This document shows, piece after piece, positions 53,018-63,849 of a stretch of 64,000 bases of DNA. The translations under genes were made by a program, and so were the position numbers. The first letter of the stretch is position 1. Each line of letters begins with the position of its first letter. Source of the DNA: Comamonadaceae bacterium OTU4NAUVB1 (lineage in GTDB: Bacteria > Pseudomonadota > Gammaproteobacteria > Burkholderiales > Burkholderiaceae_C); assembly GCA_024372625.1 (NCBI GenBank), contig CP099605.1, positions 930,001 through 994,000 on the forward strand, in the 5' to 3' direction. The notes under the pieces were generated by a model, which was given only the letters and a program-made list of their open reading frames with translations, did not search any database and was not told the origin of the DNA.

Positions 53018-53044
53018 GAGGCCCACTCCGGTGGGCCTTTTTCA
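53018..53044 (+). terminator. intrinsic terminator after acnB
   Basis: AGGCCCAC-TCCG-GTGGGCCT forms an eight-base GC-rich stem with a TCCG loop and is followed by TTTT. It separates acnB from the convergent glycosyltransferase gene. Confidence 0.9.
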
Positions 53045-53074
53045 TGGGCGCCGCGCCGCGACGGGCCGAGGCCG

Positions 53075-53785
53075 TCAGTCGATGGCCGGCTGCACCGTCG
53101 TCGCGACGGCGGTGGCCGCCAGCCCCGCGGCGATGACGGCCAGCAAGGTGTCGCCGAACCCGCCACGGGCACGCGCATCGGCGCGTGCGCTCGTCGTCAC
53201 GCGCGGCGCGGCGCTCCAGGCGATGCGCGCGCCGCTGGCCTGGAGCGCCTCGACCAGCGCCACGTCCTCGCTGCAGGCCAGCGGCTGGAAGCCGCCGGCG
53301 CGCTCGTACGCTTCGGCCGAGACGCCCAGGTTCGCGCCGTGGATGTGGCGGTGACCGTCCATCTCGTGATAGGTGACGGCGAAGTGGTCACGGATGAAGC
53401 CGGCCTGGTCGCCATGCGCGCTCCAGTCCGCCACGCCGATGCAGCCGCAGACCGCGTCGGCGTCCAGTTCGAGCTGGCGCACCAGCCAGTCGGGCGCGAC
53501 CCGCGTGTCGGCGTCGGTGAACGCCAGCCAGCGCGCGCCGCGCGCCAGTAGCGCCGACGCCCCGGCCGCCCGGGCCCGGCCGACGTTGCGCGCCGCGATC
53601 GACAGGGACGCCACGCCGTGCGTCCGCACGATGTCCGCGGTGGCGTCCGCGCAGCTGTCGAGCACCACCAGGAGTTCCACCGGCTCTCCGGCGAGGCCGG
53701 GATGGCGTGCCGCCAGCGCCAGCGCGGCGAGCGTGCCGCCGATGTGGTCGGCCTCGTCGTGCGCGGGAACGATCACGCCGATCAC
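53075..53785 (-). CDS. glycosyltransferase family 2 protein
   Basis: A 236-residue GT-A fold transferase. VIGVIVPAHDEADHIGGTLAALA is the N-terminal nucleotide-binding strand; the DxD-type motif is FTDADTRVAPDWL, and the acceptor/catalytic acidic pair is in ACSEDVALVEAL. The GTG at 53785 is chosen because it overlaps the upstream methyltransferase stop (GTGA); a longer start would extend into that gene. A weakly hydrophobic C-terminal stretch (LLAVIAAGLAATAVATTV) might contact the membrane. It is the last gene of a four-gene overlapped set; the sugar is unknown. Confidence 0.85.
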   Translation of the reverse strand: MIGVIVPAHDEADHIGGTLAALALAARHPGLAGEPVELLVVLDSCADATADIVRTHGVASLSIAARNVGRARAAGASALLARGARWLAFTDADTRVAPDWLVRQLELDADAVCGCIGVADWSAHGDQAGFIRDHFAVTYHEMDGHRHIHGANLGVSAEAYERAGGFQPLACSEDVALVEALQASGARIAWSAAPRVTTSARADARARGGFGDTLLAVIAAGLAATAVATTVQPAID

Positions 53786-54420
53786 CGGATGCCTTCGCGT
53801 TGCGCGACCGAGCGGGCGTCGCGGCACCAGACGTCGAGCACGAAGTCGTCCTCGACGTGATGCACGGTACGGGCCAGCCCCAGGTCGGCCAGGGCGGCGT
53901 GCACGGCATCGGTGGACAGTGCCCGGGCATCGAAGTCGGGCCGCCAGTGGCAGGCCGCCAGCACGCCGTCCTCGGCCAGCGCGTCGTGGCAGCGGGCCGC
54001 CAGCGACCGCATCGCCTCCGCATCGAGGAAATAGCCGAGTTCGCCCACGACGATGAGGTCGAAGGTGCCTTCGGGCCAGTCGCGCGGCAGCACGTGCGAG
54101 GCGATGCGCACGTTGGCGAGCGTCGCCGTGCGCGCGCGGGCCGACGCGAGCGCGCCCGGGCTGAAGTCGCTGGCGAGCAGGTCGTCGCAGCGCATGGCGA
54201 GTTCGGCGGTCGTCTCGCCGGCGCCGCAGCCCGGCTCGTAGGCGCGGGCGTAGCGCGGATGGGGCAGGGCGGCGAGCAGCGCGGCGCGCTTGCGTGCCTC
54301 GTACCAGCGCGTGCGCAGGCCGTAGGGATCGGGACTGTCGCCGTAGAGGCGCTCGAAGTAGGTCAGGCGGTCGGTGGTGCCGTTCCCGCCGTCGTTCCCC
54401 CCGTTGTCCATCGCGCTCAT
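53782..54420 (-). CDS. NodS-like SAM-dependent methyltransferase
   Basis: A 212-residue class I methyltransferase. RLYGDSPDPYGLRTRWYEARKRAALLAAL and AYEPGCGAGETTAELAM (SAM motif I) with VVGELGYFLDAEAM match the NodS family, whose founding member N-methylates the deacetylated amino sugar of Nod factors. The first 18 residues are Gly/Asn-rich and may be disordered. It overlaps the PIG-L deacetylase stop by four bases and the glycosyltransferase start by four bases. Its substrate is probably a free amine, judged by family and neighbours. Confidence 0.87.
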   Translation of the reverse strand: MSAMDNGGNDGGNGTTDRLTYFERLYGDSPDPYGLRTRWYEARKRAALLAALPHPRYARAYEPGCGAGETTAELAMRCDDLLASDFSPGALASARARTATLANVRIASHVLPRDWPEGTFDLIVVGELGYFLDAEAMRSLAARCHDALAEDGVLAACHWRPDFDARALSTDAVHAALADLGLARTVHHVEDDFVLDVWCRDARSVAQREGIR

Positions 54421-55214
54421 GCGAACACCACCTCGAACGGCCGCCGGGCCCGCTCGACCGTGGTGGGCCGCAGGATCGGTCCGGCGCCGGTCGACGGGTC
54501 GGGCAGCAACTGGCTGCGGAAGGCTTCGACGGCGTCGGCCTTGCGGCGCGCGATCGGAGCGTCGAGCGTCACGCGGTGCGCGCGCGACCAGGGCAGGCGT
54601 GCATCGCCCGCCGCCGCCCAGTGCCAGGCCCAGACCGGCACCTCCACGAGTCGCAGCGCCATGCACGCGGCCACCGCGGCGCAGGCCTGGCCGGTGGCCT
54701 CGTGGTCGGGATGGCCGTCGAGACGCCACGTGGTGAAGACGACGTCGCCCGGGCGCAGGAGGGCGGCGATGCGCTCGGCCAGCGTGCCGCGCAATCCCAT
54801 CAGGCCGCCGTCGGGCAGACCCAGGCGGCGCACTTCGCACCACGACAGGCCCAGCCGGGCGAGCGCCTGCTCGGTCTCCAGGGGACGCTCGCGGCCCAGC
54901 CGCTCGGGCGGCCACAGCGGCGACCCGTCGTGGCTGCCCGTGCCGTCGGTCGCGGCCACGACCAGCAGTTCGCGTCCCAAGGCGGCCAGGTGCCCGAAGA
55001 GGCCGCCGACCGACAGCACCTCGTCGTCCGGGTGCGGCGCCACCACCACCGCGCGGCAGCCCGGTGGCACCAGGGTGGCGGGCGCGATCTCGGGCAGCCG
55101 CCGCCGGGTCAGCCAGGGAAGCCAGTCGGCTTCCGGCGTGCCGGCGCCTTCGATGGCGCGGTCGTTGGCGGCCTCGTCCGCCGATGGCGGCTCGGCGGCG
55201 GGCGATGGGTTCAC
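54417..55214 (-). CDS. PIG-L/LmbE family deacetylase
   Basis: A 265-residue zinc hydrolase. The metal motif is VVVAPHPDDEVLSVGG (PHPDDE form), and the third ligand is in RLDGHPDHEATG. VAATDGTGSHDGSPLWPPERLGRERPLE and LGLPDGGL follow the LmbE pattern. PIG-L/MshB/BshB enzymes remove acetyl from GlcNAc conjugates. The GTG at 55214 overlaps the upstream acyl-CoA dehydrogenase stop (GTGA), and its stop overlaps the methyltransferase ATG. No signal peptide is seen, so it acts in the cytoplasm. Confidence 0.9.
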   Translation of the reverse strand: MNPSPAAEPPSADEAANDRAIEGAGTPEADWLPWLTRRRLPEIAPATLVPPGCRAVVVAPHPDDEVLSVGGLFGHLAALGRELLVVAATDGTGSHDGSPLWPPERLGRERPLETEQALARLGLSWCEVRRLGLPDGGLMGLRGTLAERIAALLRPGDVVFTTWRLDGHPDHEATGQACAAVAACMALRLVEVPVWAWHWAAAGDARLPWSRAHRVTLDAPIARRKADAVEAFRSQLLPDPSTGAGPILRPTTVERARRPFEVVFA

Positions 55215-56221
55215 AGGGTCCACGGGGAATCCTCGTCGATGACCAGACCGGCGCCGAGCGACGCCAGGTCGCGCTCGGCGTGGCTCTGGCGCAGGAAGAC
55301 CGGCAGGTCGGCCATCGCCCGCGCGAAGCGCGCATCGCGGCACAGCGGACCGGCGCCCAGCGCCCGGCCCGCGTGGTCGAGCACCCGGGTCGCCGCGTCC
55401 TCGACCGTCAGCCGCGCGCGCGACGCGGGACGCTGGGCATCGGCGCGCGGATGGGCATCGATCCACGCCGCCGTCTCGCGCAGCGTGGCGGCGGCCCCGG
55501 CCAGCGCGACATCCATGGCTCCCAGATGCGCGAGCCGGTGCGCGTCGGGTTTCGACCCCAGCCGGCGGCGTGTCATTTCGGCGATGCCCTGGGCACCGCC
55601 GTACCAGCAGGCGGCGATGCCGGCGCCCCCCTGCCAGAAGCCGGGACGCGCCACGTAGGCGCCGGGCCGGCCGACCGGGGTCGCCAAGGCGCCGTCGAAA
55701 CGCACGTCGACGCTGCCCGTGTCCGCCATGCCCACGGCGTGCCAGCCATCGGAGGTCACCGTGACGCCCGGCTGGTCGAGCGCGACGGCGGCCAGACAGG
55801 GTTCGCCCCGGTCGTTCCAGGCGCTGAGCAGCGCGTGCGTCGACATGGCGGCGCCCGAGCACCAAGCCTTGGTACCGTGGAGCCGGACGCCCCGGCCGTC
55901 CGGGTCGGGGCGGAGTTCGACACGCGCATCGGGCGGCTCCGCGCACCAGGTTCCCCAGCGGCTCGCGGCCGGTGGGGGCGGACCGTCGAGTTCGGCCAGG
56001 ATGGCCAGGGCGTCGGTGTGGCCCTCGTACAGCTTCACCAGCGCGAGATCCCGTGCGGCCACGGCGGCCAGTGCCCGCCAGCGTGCGAGCGTGCGGCCCG
56101 CGCCGGGCCGTGGCAGACGGTCCGTGTCCGCCCCGATCAGGGCCTGGAGCGTCGGCGTCGCCGATCCGGCGGCGAGCAGCGCGGCGAGCCGGACCAACAC
56201 GTCGTCATCGCGGGGCGACAC
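55211..56221 (-). CDS. acyl-CoA dehydrogenase family protein
   Basis: A 336-residue flavoprotein homologue, shorter than typical 380-residue acyl-CoA dehydrogenases. The middle beta domain is recognisable (RLHGTKAWCSGAAMSTHALLSA and DGWHAVGMADTGSVDVRFD), and a C-terminal helical bundle follows (QGIAEMTRRRLG...DAATRVLDHAGRALGAGPL). The N-terminal helical domain is short and Ala-rich, and I cannot place the usual catalytic Glu. It may oxidise or hydroxylate a non-standard substrate. It is the first gene of the overlapped four-gene set. Confidence 0.8.
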   Translation of the reverse strand: MSPRDDDVLVRLAALLAAGSATPTLQALIGADTDRLPRPGAGRTLARWRALAAVAARDLALVKLYEGHTDALAILAELDGPPPPAASRWGTWCAEPPDARVELRPDPDGRGVRLHGTKAWCSGAAMSTHALLSAWNDRGEPCLAAVALDQPGVTVTSDGWHAVGMADTGSVDVRFDGALATPVGRPGAYVARPGFWQGGAGIAACWYGGAQGIAEMTRRRLGSKPDAHRLAHLGAMDVALAGAAATLRETAAWIDAHPRADAQRPASRARLTVEDAATRVLDHAGRALGAGPLCRDARFARAMADLPVFLRQSHAERDLASLGAGLVIDEDSPWTL

Positions 56222-56236
56222 CGGGCGTCTTCCGGC

Positions 56237-56740
56237 TCAGAGATCGACCTTCTTGTGCTCGCCGAGGTTCTTCGGCACTTCGCCGGTCAGGGCGGCCTTG
56301 GCCATCTTCAGCAGCTGGACCATCTTGCTGTCGTCGACGTCCCAGTACTCGGCTTCCTCGATGTGCACCGCCAGCAGACCGGTGTTGGGATCGGTCGGGC
56401 CGTTGGGGAACCAGGCCTTGGCCATGGGATTGAAGAGTTCCTGCTTCTTGGCGAGGTCGTCGAGCATCGAGGCACGGCCGGCCACGGAGACATAGCTGTC
56501 GCTGTCGGTGTTCGCGTAGGCCACGTTCACGACGCCGTCTTCCGCCACGTGGCGAGCGATGTCGCCGTCGGCGGGCACGAAGAAGTACAGCGTGGCGTGC
56601 TCGTCGAGGTCCTTGTTCTGGGTGGTCAACGGGTGGCTGTGCAGCAGGCCGTCGTGGTGGCGGTGCGTGAGCATGCCGAAGCGGGTGTCCTTGATCAGCT
56701 CCCAGAGTTTCTGGTGGGTGTTGTCGTTCGAGTCGGCCAT
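56237..56740 (-). CDS. pyridoxamine 5'-phosphate oxidase-like FMN split-barrel protein (general stress protein 26 type)
   Basis: A 167-residue protein with KLWELIKDTRFGMLTHRHHDG, LYFFVPADGDIARHVAEDG, VNVAYANTDSDSYVSVAGRA and EEAEYWDVDDSKMVQLLKMAKA, the pattern of the FMN-binding general stress protein 26 family. It lacks the conserved PNP oxidase C-terminus. It lies 15 bases before the acyl-CoA dehydrogenase start on the same strand, so it may share a transcript with the four genes downstream. Binding of a flavin is inferred. Confidence 0.85.
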   Translation of the reverse strand: MADSNDNTHQKLWELIKDTRFGMLTHRHHDGLLHSHPLTTQNKDLDEHATLYFFVPADGDIARHVAEDGVVNVAYANTDSDSYVSVAGRASMLDDLAKKQELFNPMAKAWFPNGPTDPNTGLLAVHIEEAEYWDVDDSKMVQLLKMAKAALTGEVPKNLGEHKKVDL

Positions 56741-57036
56741 CTGGAAGTTCCCGTTGTGTGGTTGGTGACCGGAGCACCCTACTGGCGGCGGGCGCCCCGC
56801 ACCGGCCTTCCCGTGGCTGATGATCGTGTCGTCCTGAACCGACGAAAGTCCTGGCCCACCAGGCTGTCGCGGTCGCCGACGATCGAGGCGACTCCGTCCT
56901 ACGCGCGCTGGTCGGCGGTCCGGGTGACGGTCGCGGCATCGGGCTGTTAACGTCCGATGTCGATGTCCGCGGGACCGGATCCATCCCCGTGCCGATGTCG
57001 CCCCCCACGTTCGCAGCCATTCCCAAGGAGCCCCTC
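56741..57036. other. 296-bp divergent intergenic region between the stress protein gene and acnA
   Basis: No credible gene or strong promoter is visible. It should hold both divergent promoters. The acnA ribosome binding site (AAGGAG) closes it. Short plus-strand open frames here are antisense or lack initiation signals. Confidence 0.6.
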
Positions 57037-59931
<2,895 letters not shown>

Positions 59932-59978
59932 GCCGGCAGCGCGGAAGGGAAAAGCAGGCGGTTCGGCCCAGATCGAGT

Positions 59979-59993
59979 TGAGAATGGTTAGCA
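59979..59993. promoter_or_regulatory. candidate Fur box upstream of feoAB
   Basis: TGAGAAT-G-GTTAGCA compared with the 7-1-7 Fur pattern TGATAAT-N-ATTATCA gives 11 matches in 14. It lies 49 bases before the feoA start, the expected place for an iron-repressed operator. Confidence 0.65.
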
Positions 59994-60042
59994 TCTGGCT
60001 TTTGACATCGCGCAGTCCGCCGACGCGACGCGCGTCCCGCCC

Positions 60043-60345
60043 GTGCCCCATACCGACTCCGACGCAGCGCCGCTGCAGGCCGCCGTGCTGCGGCTCGACC
60101 AATTCCCGTCGCACCAGTGGGCGACCGTCATCGACCTGCGCCGCCCCGAGGCGGCCGAGGACCGCGACCTCGTCCTGCGCCTGACCGAGATCGGCTTCGT
60201 ACCCGGCGAGGCGGTGCGCATCGTGGCCAGCGGCCAGCCGGGGCGCGAGCCATTGGCCGTGCGCCTGGGCCACACCACCTTCGCCCTGCGGCGCCACGAG
60301 GCGTCGTTCATCCACGTCACGGCCGGGGCGACGCGGCATGGCTGA
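60043..60345 (+). CDS. feoA: ferrous iron transport protein FeoA
   Basis: A 100-residue SH3-like protein. AVLRLDQFPSHQWATVIDLR, RLTEIGFVPGEAVRIVASG and LAVRLGHTTFALRRHEASFIHV match FeoA throughout. The start is GTG at 60043; the first 10 residues precede the conserved core. Its 3' end overlaps feoB by eight bases. It works with FeoB in Fe(II) uptake. Confidence 0.93.
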   Translation: MPHTDSDAAPLQAAVLRLDQFPSHQWATVIDLRRPEAAEDRDLVLRLTEIGFVPGEAVRIVASGQPGREPLAVRLGHTTFALRRHEASFIHVTAGATRHG

Positions 60346-62260
60346 GGCCACGCTCGTCTTCCATCCGGGCGCCGCGCGTTCCGGGGCTCCGGCGTCCGAT
60401 GCGCCGCCGGAGCGCATCGCCCTGCTGGGCAACCCGAACTGCGGCAAGACCGCGCTGTTCAACCTGCTGACCGGCAGCCGCCAGAAGGTCGCGAACTACG
60501 CGGGCGTCACGGTCGAGCGCAAGGAGGGCGTGCTGGAGACCGCTGGCGGGCGCCGCGTCTTCGTGCTGGACCTGCCGGGGGCCTACAGCCTGAACGCGCT
60601 GTCGGCCGACGAGGCCGTCACCCGCGACATCGTCACCGGCCGCAGCAAGGAGGCGCTGCCCGACCTGATCGTCTGCGTCACCGACGCCACCAACCTGCGC
60701 CTGAACCTGCGCCTGGTGCTGGAGGCCCGGCAGCTCGGCCTGCCGATGGTGGTGGTGCTCAACATGACCGACATGGCCAGGAAGCAGGGCATCGCCGTGG
60801 ACACCGCGGTGCTCTCGCGCGAACTGGGCCTGCCGGTGATCGAGACCGTGGGCGTGCAGGCCGGCGGCGCCGACCGGCTGCTGGCCGCGCTCGACGCGCC
60901 GGTGGCCGCCGCGGCGCCGGTGCCGTGGATCGCGCCCCGGCTCGACGACGTGCTCGCCACGCAGCGCGAGGTCCGCCGCATCCTGGGTCTGGCGGTCACC
61001 GAGCCGGTCGGCAGCCTGGCCGCGAGCGACCGCATCGACCGCGTGGTGCTGCATCCGGTGTGGGGCATGGTGGTGCTGGCCGTGACGCTGTTCCTGATGT
61101 TCCAGGCCGTCTTCAGCTGGGCCAACGTGCCCATGGACCTGATCAAGGGCGCCACCGAGGCGCTCGGCGAACTCGTCGGCCGCCTCCTGCCCGAGGGCCT
61201 GCTGCAGAGCCTGCTGGTCGACGGCGTGGTGGCGGGCCTGGGCGGGGTGATCGTCTTCCTGCCGCAGATCCTGATCCTGTTCCTGTTCATCCTGGCGCTG
61301 GAGGATTCGGGCTACCTGCCGCGCGCGGCCTTCCTGCTCGACCGCGTGATGGGCACCGTCGGGCTGTCGGGGCGCTCGTTCATCCCGCTGCTCTCGAGCT
61401 TCGCCTGCGCCATCCCCGGCGTGATGGCCACGCGCACCATCAGCAACTGGCGCGACCGCCTGACGACCATCATGATCGCGCCGCTGATGACCTGCTCGGC
61501 GCGGCTGCCGGTGTATGCCCTGCTGATCGCCGCGTTCATCCCCGAGCGCACGGTCGGTGGCGTCTTCAACCTGCAGGGCGTGGTGCTGTTCGGGCTGTAC
61601 GTCTTCGGCATCGTCTCGGCGATGGCCGTGGCGTGGGTGATGAAGCGCTTCCGCCAGGCGGGCGACGCCGGCGTGCATTCCCCGCTGCTGATGGAACTGC
61701 CGGCCTACCGCTGGCCGAACCCGCGCAACCTGGCGCTCGGCCTGTACGAGCGCGCCTGGATCTTCCTGCAGCGCGTGGGCACGATCATCCTGACGATGAC
61801 CATCCTGCTGTGGTTCCTCTCGACCTTCCCGTCGCCCCCCGAGGGCGCCACCGGCCCGGCCATCCAGTACAGCGCCGCCGGCGTGATCGGCGGCTGGCTG
61901 GAGCACGTCTTCGCGCCGATCGGCTTCAACTGGCAGATCTCCATCGCGCTGGTGCCGGGCATGGCCGCACGCGAGGTGGCGGTGGGTGCGCTGGGCACGG
62001 TGTACGCGCTGTCGGCGACCGGCGAGGGCGTCGCCACGGCGCTGGAGCCGCTGATCGCGACCAGCTGGTCGCTGGCGACGGCGCTGTCGCTGCTGGTGTG
62101 GTTCGTGTTCGCACCGCAGTGCCTGTCAACCCTGGCGGCGGTGCGCCGCGAGACCAACTCCTGGCGCTACGTCTGGATCATGGCCGGCTACCTCTTCGGG
62201 CTCGCCTACCTGGCGTGCTTCGTCACCTACCGCATCGCGCTGGCCCTGGGCTGGGGCTGA
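60338..62260 (+). CDS. feoB: ferrous iron transporter FeoB
   Basis: A 640-residue GTPase-permease. The cytoplasmic G domain shows GNPNCGKTALFNLLTG (G1), DLPGAYSLN (G3) and NMTDMARKQG (G4). The membrane part has two GATE-type regions (LPQILILFLFILALEDSGYLPRAAFLLDR) with the FeoB hallmarks PLLSSFACAIPGVMATRTI and LVPGMAAREVAVGALGTVYAL. It is shorter than E. coli FeoB (773), as in many betaproteobacteria. A short Ala/Pro leader precedes the G domain. Confidence 0.97.
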   Translation: MAEATLVFHPGAARSGAPASDAPPERIALLGNPNCGKTALFNLLTGSRQKVANYAGVTVERKEGVLETAGGRRVFVLDLPGAYSLNALSADEAVTRDIVTGRSKEALPDLIVCVTDATNLRLNLRLVLEARQLGLPMVVVLNMTDMARKQGIAVDTAVLSRELGLPVIETVGVQAGGADRLLAALDAPVAAAAPVPWIAPRLDDVLATQREVRRILGLAVTEPVGSLAASDRIDRVVLHPVWGMVVLAVTLFLMFQAVFSWANVPMDLIKGATEALGELVGRLLPEGLLQSLLVDGVVAGLGGVIVFLPQILILFLFILALEDSGYLPRAAFLLDRVMGTVGLSGRSFIPLLSSFACAIPGVMATRTISNWRDRLTTIMIAPLMTCSARLPVYALLIAAFIPERTVGGVFNLQGVVLFGLYVFGIVSAMAVAWVMKRFRQAGDAGVHSPLLMELPAYRWPNPRNLALGLYERAWIFLQRVGTIILTMTILLWFLSTFPSPPEGATGPAIQYSAAGVIGGWLEHVFAPIGFNWQISIALVPGMAAREVAVGALGTVYALSATGEGVATALEPLIATSWSLATALSLLVWFVFAPQCLSTLAAVRRETNSWRYVWIMAGYLFGLAYLACFVTYRIALALGWG

Positions 62261-62286
62261 CGCGACCATCCCACCGGAGGTTCCCA

Positions 62287-62607
62287 ATGGCCCAGCAGAT
62301 CATCGTCGGACTCATCGTCGCCTGCGCCGCGCTCTACGCCGTCTGGCGCTGGATGCCGGCGACCTGGCGGCGCGCGGCGGCGGGCCGGGTCGCCGCCGGG
62401 TCGCGGCGCGCCGGGCTGGTCGACGCGCGGCGCGCCGAGGCGCTGGCCGCCTCGCTCGCGAAGACCTCGGGCTGCGGGTCGTGCGACAGCTGCGGCAGCT
62501 GCGGGACCGCCGCGCAGCGGGGCGGCGCCTCGGTCGACGGCGCGGCCGCCCCGGCGCGCGCGACCGGCACGGCGGGACCCGCGTCGCCGGCCCGCGCCGG
62601 ACGCTGA
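62287..62607 (+). CDS. FeoB-associated Cys-rich membrane protein
   Basis: A 106-residue protein with one N-terminal membrane helix (IIVGLIVACAALYAVW), a basic stretch and the cluster CGSCDSCGSCG at about residues 62-72. Small Cys-rich membrane proteins follow feoB in many bacteria and may act like FeoC or hand off iron. The C-terminus is Ala/Gly/Pro-rich and low complexity. The ATG at 62287 lies 26 bases after feoB, with GGAGG upstream. Confidence 0.85.
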   Translation: MAQQIIVGLIVACAALYAVWRWMPATWRRAAAGRVAAGSRRAGLVDARRAEALAASLAKTSGCGSCDSCGSCGTAAQRGGASVDGAAAPARATGTAGPASPARAGR

Positions 62608-62615
62608 CGCCGGCC

Positions 62616-63848
62616 GTGGCATCGCGCATCCTCGTCGCCGGCGGCGGCATCGGCGGGCTTGCGTGCGCGCTAGCGCTCGCGCGCGGCGCGGCCGTCGATG
62701 GGGACGCGATGTCCGCGCACCGCACGGTCCGGGCGCCGCGCCATCGCGTCGACCTGCTGGAGCAGGCCGACGCCTTCGGCGAAGTCGGCGCCGGTCTGCA
62801 GCTGGGTCCCAATGCCACGCGGCGGCTGCACGCGCTCGGGCTGGCGCGGGCGCTGGCCGGCATCGCGGCGGTGCCCGATGCGCTGGTGGTGCGTGGCACC
62901 GGCGGCGACGGCGTCGTCGCGCGGCTGCCGCTGGGGGAGGCCATGCGCCGGCGCTACGGCGCGCCCTATTGCTGCGTGCATCGCGCCGACCTGCACGCGA
63001 TGCTGCTCGACGCCGCGCGCGGCAGCGCCGGCACCACGCTCCACCTGGGCGCGCGCATCGACCGGATCGACGCCGGCGACGCAGCGGTCCGCGTCGACGG
63101 TGCCGACGGCCGCCACTGGTCCGGCGACGCCCTGATCGGCGCCGACGGCCTGTGGAGCGCCGTGCGGGCCCAGGTCAGCGGCCCGGCCGATCCGCCACCG
63201 CGCGTCACCGGCCACACGGCGTGGCGCGCGCTGGTGCCGCAGGCCGCGCTGCCGGCCGCGCTGCGCGGCGCCGACGTGCGCGTCTGGCTCGGCGCGCGAC
63301 TGCACGCGGTGGCCTACCCGGTGCGTGGCGGCGCGGCGCTCAACGTCGTCGTGCTGGCCGAGTCGGCCCCGGCCGGCGACGCGCGCGACTGGGACCAGGC
63401 CACCGGCCTCGACGCCCTGCAGCGCGCCACGGGCCGCTGCGGCGGGATGCTGCAGGCGCTGATCGAGGCGATGCCCGCCTGGCGCGCCTGGACGCTGTGC
63501 GACCGCGCGCCGCTCGCCGGCCCGTCCGGCATGGCGCGCGGGCGCGTCGCGCTGGCCGGCGACGCCGCGCACCCGATGCTGCCGTACATGGCGCAGGGCG
63601 CGGGCATGGCGATCGAGGACGCGGTGGCGCTGGCCGACGCGCTGGGCGACGCGGCGGCCGCGGACGTGCCCGCCGCGCTGGCGCGCTATGCCGACGCGCG
63701 CTGGCGGCGCAACGCCCGGGTACAGGCGCGCGCCCGGCGCAACGGGGTCGTCTTCCATCTGTCGGGTCCGGCCCGGCTCGCGCGCGACGCCGGCCTGCGC
63801 GCCCTGGGCCCGAAGCTGCTGGACGTGCCCTGGCTCTACGCCGGCTGA
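62616..63848 (+). CDS. FAD-dependent monooxygenase (salicylate-hydroxylase-like)
   Basis: A 410-residue flavoprotein hydroxylase. The FAD motif is ILVAGGGIGGLACALALA, the second is GADGLWSAVRAQV and the third is GDAAHPMLPYMAQGAGMAIEDAVAL, all aromatic-hydroxylase hallmarks. An insertion of about 15 residues follows the first helix (GAAVDGDAMSAHRTVRAPRH) before the VDLLEQ strand. The start is GTG at 62616, eight bases after the Cys-rich gene. The substrate is unknown; salicylate or a related aromatic acid is possible. Confidence 0.85.
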   Translation: MASRILVAGGGIGGLACALALARGAAVDGDAMSAHRTVRAPRHRVDLLEQADAFGEVGAGLQLGPNATRRLHALGLARALAGIAAVPDALVVRGTGGDGVVARLPLGEAMRRRYGAPYCCVHRADLHAMLLDAARGSAGTTLHLGARIDRIDAGDAAVRVDGADGRHWSGDALIGADGLWSAVRAQVSGPADPPPRVTGHTAWRALVPQAALPAALRGADVRVWLGARLHAVAYPVRGGAALNVVVLAESAPAGDARDWDQATGLDALQRATGRCGGMLQALIEAMPAWRAWTLCDRAPLAGPSGMARGRVALAGDAAHPMLPYMAQGAGMAIEDAVALADALGDAAAADVPAALARYADARWRRNARVQARARRNGVVFHLSGPARLARDAGLRALGPKLLDVPWLYAG

Positions 63849-63849
63849 C

